Assembly: GCA_013397075.1 (NCBI GenBank)
Contig: VWZS01002233.1
Location: 497,000-560,999, forward strand
From: Rhabdornis inornatus
Taxonomy: Eukaryota; Chordata; Aves; Passeriformes; Rhabdornithidae
Reading direction: 5' to 3'
DNA length: 64,000 nucleotides
Of this stretch, positions 13,001 through 25,000 are shown in pieces (the first letter of the stretch is position 1; every line of letters starts with the position of its first letter). The position numbers and the translations under genes were made by a program. Below the pieces are notes generated by a model that searched no databases, was not told where the DNA came from, and saw only the letters and a program-made list of their open reading frames with translations.

Positions 13001-16000
13001 CTCGTCCACCCCTTCCTCCCCTCCACTCCCCTCCCCACCCTGTCCCAGAGCCTCCTGGGCCTCAGGAGTCAGAGGTAAGATAATTTTTTATCTATCTAGC
13101 TAAAGAAAGGTCAATTCCATACTTGGTAATTTATGGGGGTTTGTTACTAAAGGACAATTTGTGAAGATTTTATGCAGCATTGCTTAGTCAAAATTTGTTT
13201 GCATGCTATAACCTATAAATAATACTGTATGAGATTATTAGTTTGATAAACTTCATCTAGTGTATGTTGCATATAGCACATCTCAATTTGTTTTGAAAGG
13301 TACATATGGGTAGTCCAAATAGAATACAGATTAAGTCATAGATCCCCATCTGACTTTGCAGAAATGAGAAATACAGAGATGGCATCTTTATCCTAGTGTA
13401 TGGAACAAACTACATTTGGGAACTGGAGGAAATGCAGACTGTGGAGCTGTGTGTGATGGTATTGTTAGAATTGCTCTCCAGGCTAAGGGATTTGGCATTT
13501 TCACCTAGGGTAAATCAGCCCTCAGAATATGTGTTAGCGCTTGAGTGCTATAACATGGCTTAGGAGAAAGTCTTAGAAAGACTGGGATTGGACATGGGCC
13601 TTTCTGTGGACCAAAGGAGCAATAAGGTGCATTAGTGCTCCTGAAGGAGTGTTAGATTTCCTCACTGAAGACCTGTGCCAGTTCCTACCAGAGAGGTGGA
13701 TGTTTCTTTTGACCTGCTTTGAAGCCTCTGTTTCTGACCACCATCAGAAGTATAACATTGGATTTGGCCAAAAAGAGAGAAAGAAAGCAAGAGACTACCT
13801 CTAAATTTGGAGAGATGGATTTTCAGCTGGGTTGTAGGAAATTAATTTCTTCAACCTGTTTCAACTGGTTTTTATTTTTGAAAATAGGGAATGCCTCAAA
13901 AGCCTCTAGAGTAGTTCTTCACAGAGCTTGCAGTACCTGTTTATTAGGGACTTTTTCTGGGATGGGATTCAGCTGGCTTAATGTCTTTACATTAAATCAA
14001 GTAGGGTGGGAGTTTGAAAAAGGCTCTAAGAGCTGGGAAGGATAGGTCTCTTTGGTCTGCCTTACTGGAAGCATGCAGCCTGCTGCATACTGACTACGAT
14101 GGCATTGCTGTTGCTCTGGTACCTAAGTCCAAGCCTGGGTGCACAAATAAGGGATTTTCTATATGAAAATTACAGAACAGATAATTTTACAAGAATATCT
14201 TCAGAGCTTCCAGATCTAATGTAGAGAAATAATTGATCCCCAGAGTTACTCTTTTTCTCTCTTCTGTATTTCTGCATTAAACTGTTTCTCATTGAAAACA
14301 TTCTTGTAAACTTGGCTTTCCCCAGTCAACATGTGGTTTCTCCAAAAGTGCAAATCAAATGGTATCAAAATAGAGCCAGATAAAACTGTTGTGGCTGAAT
14401 GAATGTGTCCTGTCTAGATGAGTGAGCATTGCTACCCTTAGTCCACAATCCAGGGGGTTGGCCACTTCTCCAAACACAATCCTGCAAAAAATCTTAGACG
14501 TGGTCTCAATAACCATACTAATTAATCAGTTGAGTCCTTGCAGAATCCAGAATTCTGAATTTAAATCAGTCTACTTAAAATTGTGGTTGATACAGTGTAT
14601 ATTTTTGTTTTATAGAGGCTGACCTCATTCCTGAACTGAGTGAAGCTGGAGAATATGAGGTATAGCATTCATTTGTTTTTTAAGAGAGTATTTAAAATAA
14701 ATACATTCCAACTAGATTGAAATTATATTCAGTGAAAATTTACAAAACTATGTCACCAATTGAGTGTATTATCTGCATTTATGTATAAAGATATATATAT
14801 GTACGTGCATATATTGCCTTTGAGCTATATTTCTCCCTAGATAACTGGAAATACCTCAGTATTTCTCTGGGGCTGGAGATACATGGTGAAGTAAAGGATA
14901 TCACAGAATATTCCCAAATATTTTTACGATGAGGCATCAGTTTACAATCACTCCTCTGTGAAGTCTGACAGAATTGTTCATTTAGCAGAATCAAAGCTGC
15001 CATTTAGTGTTAAGCTTTTCAGTTAAAGAGAAGTTTGCTTTGTCCTTGCTTTGTGGTGGTCTTATAATGTAGTAAATTAAAGTAAGGGAGGACAATAGTT
15101 GTGCTGAAGAGTGAGATTCAAGTGTGTCTGCTATCAGTGTGCTATTGGTTTAACCATTACTCAAAAATTCTTGGAGGGTCATTTGCTTCTTGAACTCAAG
15201 TTAGACTTCAAAGAATAGCTCTGTTTTACAAAATTTTTGATGATCTTATGGTAGGTAACCTTTGGAGGCTTCATATTAAGTAACTAGGTTTCTGGTGTAC
15301 TTGATATTATCAAGTAATATCAAGAATCCCTCAGAATTTTTAATTTATGGTTTCAGTCTATGACCACAATATTCTCACTGCATGACAAGTCCTTTTAGTT
15401 AAATAGACAGCCTATCTATTTACCCTCCCTTGCATTTGTGGACACTGAATAACCAGTAATACAGTCATTTTTCTGTTGTTGTAAGCTATGTCTGTAGATC
15501 ATCATATTGCATTTGTTAGGTGTCAGTAAACATCAACTGATTTTTATTTGAACCAAGAAAGTTTAAAATTGCATACATTGCCTCACATAAAGCAGATCTT
15601 TAGAACAAAGGGCTTGGCCAGCCCAGGTTTGAAGACAATCATTCTTGGTGCTGCTGTCCCTACATTTTAGGTATTTAGTCCTTAGAATGAAATCCAGACC
15701 TGACAGTCATGTCTGAGGTACCTTATGTTGTGTGAATGCATTACGGGGTCCTGGTTCAAAGAGGGACTACAATGTGAAGCCAGCTCTAGCCTGGTGGATA
15801 AAGCCCTTGCTCTTGTGAGACTGGGTAAAAGCTCGCAACTCCTGTTTGCTGAGTGCCTCAGTCAAAAATGTACTCAGCAGCTCTTTATCTTGGGCATGTT
15901 CTTTCAAAGGCTGTTGATTTTTTACATCATTCTCCCTGCTGTGCCCTGTTCAGTGTGGGAATTGGGAGATCTACTCAACCTAAACTATAGTGGAAACTGA

Positions 16001-19000
16001 GGAGTTGTTAAGTTGTTAGATTGATAACTGTGCCTATCTCTTGTCTACTGGATGTTTTCTCCCAGCATTATGCTTTTGAATAAAAACCAGTGGCATTTCC
16101 ACCACATCACCAAGCCAGATCTTTCAAAAACAAACAAACAAACAAAAACCCAAAAACCAAGCAAACAAAGAACCAAACCANCTGTGCTGCTCTGTCTCTT
16201 AGGGCTATGTGTGGCCATCAAATAAAATCCCTTCAGAAACTGTGTGGACAGAGACACCTAGGGAGCTNTGAAGATGTACCTCAATCTAGATTGCAGAGTT
16301 GGGCTGGGACAGGTTTGATTCTGGTGCTGCTCTAGATGGGGGCACAGAACAGAACTGCAGGGACTGCTGTGTCTAAATCAAAACAAAAATGCTTACTGAG
16401 TGAGTTAGGTGCTTTGATGTCATGTGTTTTGATTTGGTGCAGGGAAAACTGGAGAAGGAATGAAAAGATTTGACCTTAGATCCTCAAGCATTGCCTAAGT
16501 CCTGATAGCATTCAGACTTTTTTTTTTTCCTTTTGGATATGTCCTTAAAACACAAAACTAACCCAGATTTTGAACAAAGTATTTTTATTCCCCATCATTC
16601 ATGTTCAGAAACAAAGGGTCATAGCAGGACTAGGGGATAGGACTCACAACACTTGTGATACTCTGACAGTCATGCTGAGGATTGTGAAATCTTCTTTTCC
16701 AGAAAACTGATGATTCAGAAGAATTGAGGTCATAAATATATTTTACAAATTCTGTTGTTATTATTAAAGTTTAATTACCATCAGGATATTAGTGCAAACC
16801 TCTAATGCATTCTGATAGCAAAACCATTTTTTCATTGCTGTGTATACAATATATGCTATATATTGCATATACAATTGCATTTTATTAGGAAAGAGTTAGA
16901 GTTTTTTTAATAAAGTAAATAAACACTGTGAGTGATTTTTGCCTCTCAAACACAATTTAAGTAATGCAATTTTGAAGAAGTTGTTGGGACAAAGCATTTT
17001 TCTGTTTTTATTGCAAATAAGTAATATTTTTCAAGATAAAAGAGGATACCTGTTCTTGCAGTTAATACTTTCAGTTTAAGACCAACAGTCTTCTCAAGTG
17101 CTGTTTTGCTTTACCCCTCTTGCTTTATTGATCCAGGAAAATGTTTTATTACAGTTTTAGTTTCCATTCATGTTCAGAGTCTCTAAACATTTTTAATTGT
17201 CTTTGGCTATGATATTTTTTTCAAAGGATGAAGTTGATGAAAAGGAAACAAAGGTGGATGAAGAAACTGCAGTGGTTCCTAGCACTGACAGTACAATGAA
17301 CCAAGTGAGGAGAGATTTTCAGGTGATTACATCCAGCTACAGTCAAGAAAAAACGGGAACAAAACCCAGTGAAGCTAAAACAAATAGATACTTAACAAGA
17401 GAAGAATTGCATGGTAAGGATAATGTTTTCAAAGCAGTTTATTATCCTACTTCTCCACCTATTGGTGAAATTTCTGAAGAGGAAGATCTCTTTTTGGAAT
17501 CCCAAACAATAACTGGAATTCCTCCTCAACTCATTGACTCCACCAAAGGCGGAGAAGAAGAGTTTATATATCTTTCTTCAGGCACCGAGCCAACAACAAC
17601 CACCACTGGTCACAGTGACGAAGATTTTTTATTGCCTTCTTTTAAATCTCATCAGGAATCTGATGACTTTTGGAGCTCAGTTCCTACTACTTCTTCATCA
17701 CAGCTGATCACAGAGGAGACCTCCCAAGAAGATACCCTTCCTTCAGGAAGTCCAGATATAAGTGTGCATGATGTTCTTTCCCAAGGCTCCATTAAATATG
17801 TTTCAGAAGTCATTGCACCCTCAAGCTCCGTTGAGCCTCCAAAGCATACTTCCACTGATGGAAATTTATGGTTTCGTAACACTACAGATCGAACAACTCA
17901 ATCTGTTGATATATCGCCTAGTGGGCCATTGTCTCAGACCAGTTACACTGATGCTTATATGGAGGGATTAAAGCCAACCACAGTGCCCTATGCAAGCAGC
18001 CCGGTGGTTCCACAAGACACTTCAGATGCGGATTTAGAATTGCCACATTATTCTACCTTTGCTTTCTCCTCTGCTGAATTATCACCTCACTCTATCTCTT
18101 CAAGCTCTGGAGAATATGGTTCTGCTTCTGCTGCCAGTGAGGTACTCTCTCAGACAACTCTGCCAGTCTATAATGGTGAGATACCTCTTCAACCTTCCTA
18201 CAGTAGTGAAGTGTTTCCTCTAGTCACCCCTTTATTGTTTGACTCTCAGATGCTCGACACTACCCCTGCTACATCAGATAGTGATGTGACCTTGCATGCT
18301 ACACCTGTATTTCCCAGTGTTGATGTGTCATTTGAACCCACCCTGTCTTCCTATGATGATGTACCTTTGCTTAAATTTTCCTCTGCTTCCTCCAGTAGTA
18401 AAATGTTTCACCGTTTGTATACAGTTTCTCAAATGTTTCCACAAAGTGCTACTCCAGCTGTTGCAAGCGATAAGGTGTCCCTGCATGCTTCTTTGACGTT
18501 GGCAGAGGGTGATGCATTAATACAGCCAAGCCTTGCTCAATTTGCTGATGTGGTGTCACATCAGACCACTCATGCTGCTTCGGAGACACTGATACTTGGT
18601 CATAACAGAGCTCACATGTTTTCTCAAGTCGAACCATCCGGCAGTGATTTAAATATGCATGTACTATCTACAATGTCTGAACTTCCTTATGCTTTGTCTG
18701 GTAATGTGGGCTCCCTCCAAAGCTTTACTGTTTCCTATGACTCTACAGAATTTGTGCATGATTCTGTTGATATATTTCATCGAGATCCTTTATTTAGCAG
18801 CTATAACAATGTACTGGTGCATAAACCTTCTTCTGTAATATCACGAGCTGATGCTTTGCTGCAGCCTACACACTCTCTATCTAGTGACACGGATTGGTCT
18901 GAAGCATACTCTGGTAGTGAGTCCCTTTTGCCTGATACAGATCCTCTGACAGTACTTAATGTTTCTTCCTCTGATTTTGTTGATGAGATTCCATATGAAT

Positions 19001-22000
19001 CATCTGGGTTTAGTGATGTTAATATGCTTCAAAAAGGTGATGTTATAAATGGAGATAAGAGAGAAGTGAAAATTTCCTCCTCTTTAAGTGAAATGGCTTC
19101 CAGTGCTGAAAGTAAAGTGATACATGAACTTTCTACATCTGTTTCTAATAATGTTGTAATTGAGCAGAATATGTCTCTGCAAGAAGGCCCACTTCCTGTT
19201 TCTAGCACAAAGGGAATCCTTCCAGTCTCTCTTGCTTTTCCCACTGCTAAGATATTTGATCATGATATTAGTAAACTTACAGAAAAGTTCCTTTCTGTTC
19301 AGCCTTTGCATGTTACAACTCCAGCCTTTGATGACACTTTGCTTAAACCTATGCTTAGTGCAAGCTCAGATCAAGCTCTCTCTGTCCCTGCTTATAGCAA
19401 AACGTTATCCTCGACTCAGCTGCACTTCTATGAGACCTCAGCTGCATTAAATAACGAAGCATTACTGCAGTCCTCCTTCCAATTTTCTGGCGATGGCACT
19501 CTGCTTAACACAGTTGCAGTTGTGCCTAGTGATCCAATATTGGCTGAAAGCTCAAGGGTTCAAAAAGATAGTTCTACATTTGACCAAATATTGCATCAAA
19601 TGGCACCAGGTTCTGCTACAACTGAAAGCAAGCTGCATTCTACATCTGCACCTTCTGTTGCTGATATGATGTCAAACACTTTTAGTAAGCCCACAGCGTC
19701 ACTTCAAGGTTTATCTTTTTCTTATGCAAGTGAGAAATACATTTCTTCCAGTTTATTTAACAATGAAGATGTTCAGAAGGTTATGCCTTCATTGTGCAGT
19801 AGTGATGTTTCATTCCAGCTGACCAGTTTAGAAAATACAAATGCCTTTCCATCCCAGGCAGAGAATGCTGTAACAACTCCCTTCCTAACAGGTGACACAT
19901 CATCACATGTAGCTACTCCTACAGACAGCCGTATCTCTTCAAGTGTTTTTGAAAGAAATGAGGCTGACAGTGTCTCTTCAAGTTCCACACTTGGTTTTGA
20001 TCCTGTTCATATGCCTGCAGTTTTTTCTGATTCTGATGTGTCCATTCATCACACTCTTCCTTTACCAAATATACTTATTTCAGTTACAGCTGTTTCTTCC
20101 GAAAGTGAGATCCCTGTAACTTTGAATAGGTTACTGGTTCCTTCTAGAGAATCCTCTGGGTTGTCTCCTAGTATCGTGTCCAGTACCGATTTGTGGTCTT
20201 CTGTAGTTGAGGATGACTACGATGAATATGATGATGGCTTCCCAGTAAGTAACTGCATCTCATGCACTTCCCATAGAGAAGATCAGGATATGGTAGTAGA
20301 GGATGAAAATACAAAGGTTAATATTAACAAGGATCAAAGTAACCTAATTATAAGTTCACATTCTGAGAAACCTGAAGAAGAGAAGTTTTCTACTGCTGCG
20401 TCTAACAGTCAGATAAACCATGCCACGGACAGACGTAATTATACATCCATACCAACTTTGACAGCAAATGTGATTCCTGAGAAGCACAACAACCTGAAAA
20501 TTTTGGAGAACCACATTCAGACTTCTAGTGTCCAGTTGCAAAACACATCAGAATCTAAGTCTTGGGCTATTTTGACAAGTGATGAAGAAAGTGGTTCTGG
20601 CCAAGGTACCTCAGATAGCCTTAATGATAATGAAACTTCGACAGATTTTAGTTTTCCTGACCATAATGAGAGAGACACTGAAGGGGCAGTTGAAGCAGGT
20701 AACTCAGACTTAACTCCTGGATCATCACAGTCATCAGCCTCATCTGTTACTAGTGATCACTCATCAGTATTCAACATCTCTGAGGCAGGTTAGTTATGGA
20801 TAAGTCTAATGAATACCATGGGAAGCTGTGAGGGGATACTTTTGTGCCATGGAGAATGATGTTTATCTACAAATAATAAAGGGAGAACATAACAGTGCAA
20901 ATGGGTGTGATTAGGAAGCATTGGGGAACAGGGGTTTGTACTGAGCTGGCTGTCTTGTGAATGCTACTTCTGGCTACTTAAAACTGCACCTGAAATATTC
21001 TTCAGTAAGGTGATTGATGCTCTGCTTTTGGATAGAGACATACTGACAGCAGAAGTTGAGTCGTGCAAAATTTGAAACAGGAATTGTTTCAGTGCTAATT
21101 GTTGCTTTTAGTTTTAAAGGTTTGAGAGGGACTTAGGTTACGCCCTTATGGAAATACCACCAGAGGAAAGCATGCCTCTGCCAGAGGAAACATACCTCTG
21201 ATATTCTCTTTTAAACTTACACCAGCACATTTTTTTTGTGTTTCCTGAGAAATTGAACAAGGAAGATGCTTGTTTTATTCTGATTCATCTGAACTCATAA
21301 AAGCATTCACTTTTAATCTGTTTATGCCACTTTCAGATGTCAGTGAGATACAGTTTTTGTGCCAGATTTGCATATTCCCAAAGTAGAGTCAGATTCTCCT
21401 CTAGCTGTTTGTATTTAATGCTGTTTTCTTATTTATTCCTCTTAAATTCAGCGAGAGTATTTGCAACCCATGATTTCAAGGATAAAGTCAGAAGTCAAAA
21501 CTCCTAACACATTTCCTTTGTATTTAAAAATTCACTGTGGAAAATCTGAAGTATTCAGACACATGATTTTCATTCCTTCTTATGTTAGAGAATTGAAAAT
21601 CAAAGAATCAAGCCAAAAATAGTCTATCTTTGAAAAAAAAACAAACAACAAGCAAGGTCGAATTGGTATTTTAGAAAATAAAGTGAACTTCTGGTATGTA
21701 CTTGCGGCATCTGTAGAGGGCAGTATCATTCAACTAAACCCATTAAGGAATGGAATTCACAAAGCATGGGAAGGTTTCAGCCCAATTCTACAAATAAATA
21801 ACATAAATACCGTTGAAATTCATAAGGTTGTATTCCTCATGAGCAATAGAATAATAATATGAAAAGGTGGTAAATTGACACTCGATATGGTTGGGGCTAG
21901 GAGAATGTGAAAAATAGAAAATTAAAATTAAGAGAATAAAAAATATTGAAATTACTGTGAGTCCTAACAAGGTCGGTGTTACAATACTGAATCAATAAGT

Positions 22001-25000
22001 CAATTAGTTCACTGATAAGCAGTTACCACTTTGTGTAAAATGCATAACATTCTTTCAAAAATAAGCAAAAATAGTGTTAATATTTCAAAACCTATGTTAT
22101 TGGTATGAGAGAGTGTTGCCATAAGATACTAGAGTTTACATAATGAGTGTAATTTGAATTTTTAGCTATAATAACTCAAAAAGGATTATCCACTGCTGGA
22201 GGAAGAGGAGTACAACAGACTTAGTTTGTCTTCCAGATATTATTGAAAGACACTCCACAGTATCATTTCATGCGCATTACTTTTTTCCCAACACATGTTG
22301 CCAAATGCTGGCTTTCAATAAACTGAACATTCAATTTCAGCACATCTAACATGGTCTCCTGTAAATAAAAGGCATATTTGCTTAATTAAATTATAAAGAA
22401 ATGAAACAAACACAAAAATGAATCTCTCACCTGAGAACTTACTTATACATTGCAGTGGATTTTGCAGAAATTGGTGAAATGTCTTCTTGTTGTGACCATT
22501 TCAGAAAAAAATTGTCACTTAAACTTTTCCCAGTCTTGTAGTTGATACATAATTATGCATGTTCTGAACTAAGATTTTCTCCATAAGACCTCTGGCTACC
22601 TAAACCTTTCAACTTCTAGTTGAAAAACTAAGACAAATTAATAGAAAGAAATATACTAAGGATCCAAACACATCAGTTATTAGAAATCAAAGAAATCTGC
22701 TGTAGCTGAGACTGCCTTTTCAGTTGCCATCATTGGAGTGATAGCCAAGTAGGCAAGAAACCTCCTGATACAGGAGAAGCCTGCACTTCCTTCCCCATAG
22801 GAGGAGCCTTAATAGAATATGGTCATTCAATAGAATATGAAGTTTGAAGGAACCCTGTCATCACACAGATAGGTTTGGATTTTATGCTGTGAGTTAGTCC
22901 AGAGTTGGATAAGCAAGTCTGACTGTTTCAAAGGGATTGTGTTGCATACACATAGTTTTTGTCTGAAATCAATAGGAAGTACTCAACAGACACTTGGAGA
23001 TTTTTCAGAAGCAACTTCGTGCCTTCAATTACTTTGCCCATTGAGCTGCAGAATTTAAAGAGAAGTGATTGATATGGGTGTTAAAGAGTATTTTGAATTA
23101 AAACCAAGAAGACATCTGTAAAATTAGAGCCTAGACTTTTTTGCACATAAAATCCCAAAAGCCTCTAAACTCAAGAAAATGGAAGCAAATAGAGCTGCCT
23201 GGAAATCTGTACTGTGTGAAGCCATTTGGTTTTTGACATCCTATTTAGAGCATGTAATTTGCTGTCCTTTTTTTTGTTTTTCCAGATTAAACTCCACTCT
23301 TTCTTCCTTTTGTGTAAAAGCTTTTCATTCATGTAGAATTGGTCTCTTGAAATGCCAATGGAGTGCAGATGTTTTCTGTACAGCAAAATTCTGCTCTTAC
23401 ACAGAAAATTCATTGAATTAGGGCTGTTCGCAAAAGCAGAAAACATTCTAGGGGTTTAATTCTAAAAAGTGCAGAAGTGCTTATTTCTACAGTTTAACTC
23501 AAATAATGCTCACAGTAAACTGCACAGATTGAAATAAGTCGGTTATTTTACATCAAAGTCACAACTTTAAAATACTTACTTCTTGAGGTATGACCAAAGC
23601 TAAAAATAAAGTATTGGTGTTGTTCACCATTGTGTTTCCTTCTTTAATAGAATTATAAAATATATTGTTCTAATCTTCATACAGATTCATATGTCCAAAG
23701 ATTTCTGTCATCCAACATTGTATGGCTCACAGAAATATGAAACCAAAGCATTATCTAAATAATAATTTGATCACCTGTAAAGATGGAGCAAAGAAATTTA
23801 GTCGTGGATCCATATAGTTGAGAGAGGCAATTGGATTCAAAGAAAGAAGGGTGTATCTATAAGGCAATTTACAGAATGAGCAATGGATAAAAATACAGAA
23901 AGCTAAACTGCGATACAGCAAGCACATAAAGACTATTGCAAGATAATTTTCATGTTAACCTATTAGCCAGAGAAGTGATTTGCGTTATATGGCTGACAGA
24001 TTAATATAAATTCCAATGCGCATTCCACTATTACGTATTCAGATTTCTTAACTCATTTGGCTTTCAGCAAATAAAACAGATTTAAAAAAAAAAACAAAAA
24101 CTTTCTTCTGAATTTTAACAACAGTCTGCTATTCTTACAAAGAAGTCTCCACTGCTGGAAGGCTGAGTCCCATAAGCTTGAACACTTTGCTTTACCCTCT
24201 ATCTGCTTATCTTCTGTAAGCTGGTTTGCAAATGTATAAACTTTGCGCAGTACATAGTAAAAAATAGAGGTAAGTGATATTAAGTAGGCTCATTATAAGA
24301 CACATTCACCTGTGTTGTGCATTTCTCAGAATTTAAACATGGACTGTTTCAATTTTCTCTGACTGCAGAGGCAAGTAATATTAGCCATGAGTCTCGTATT
24401 GGTCTAGCTGAGAGTCTGGAATCAGAGAAGAAGACAGTTATACCACTTGTGGTCGTATCAGCCCTGACTTTTATCTGTCTAGTGATTCTTGTGGGTATTC
24501 TCATTTACTGGAGGTAAGTTGTTTTTTCATTGATTTTTTTTCAGTTCTAAATAGCTGTGATTTGAAAAATGTGATTTACATTATTAAGCTGGTTCACAGG
24601 AGGGAAACTGGATCTTGTCTCTTACCTTGTCTTCATATTGCTCAGTGCCATAAGGATGACAAAATAAGGTGGTTTTTGTCCAAAATACTCAACCGCAGTT
24701 TTTTGGGGTTTTTTGCAGAGGGTTTAACCACTGCAAATAGTTTATTCCCATATTGATAGACCTTAGTAAACAATAACTCGTGATTGATGTCTAGAAAGCA
24801 AGTGACGTAACAGATCATTGGGAAAAGTAAGAGGGAGAAGAAAAATGAATGTGGCATGGGATTGTTTGCTATCTTTCCAGTCCTTTACCCCTTTAAAAAA
24901 GGTAGTTATCAATTTAGAATGAGAATCTATGGTCCTCAACAGGACTATGTAAATAAGAAATTCATATGATACTGTAGGAGTGTGCTGTAGCCAACGCTGT

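Larger units (their letters stand above)
8273..14615 (+). other. PTPRZ1 intron 10 (6.3 kb)
   Basis: Mostly AT-rich and featureless. Exceptions are a GC-rich block at about 9775-10060, a GTTT/TA low-complexity stretch at 12658-12777 and a pyrimidine-rich run at about 13000-13045. No coding exon is needed here by phase. Confidence 0.75.
14660..17226 (+). other. PTPRZ1 intron 11 (2.6 kb)
   Basis: Holds the MIR-like SINE (about 15765-16000), a CAAA-rich run (about 16126-16180) and two single N bases at 16181 and 16268. Otherwise AT-rich with nothing recognised. Confidence 0.75.

Noticed and set aside
15785..15845. Functional tRNA gene
   Set aside because: Only box-like motifs are present; the stems needed for a cloverleaf do not pair, so a worn SINE head is more likely.
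17652..17882. Minus-strand and off-frame ORFs within exon 12
   Set aside because: Shadows of the long plus-strand coding exon, whose protein matches PTPRZ1 throughout.
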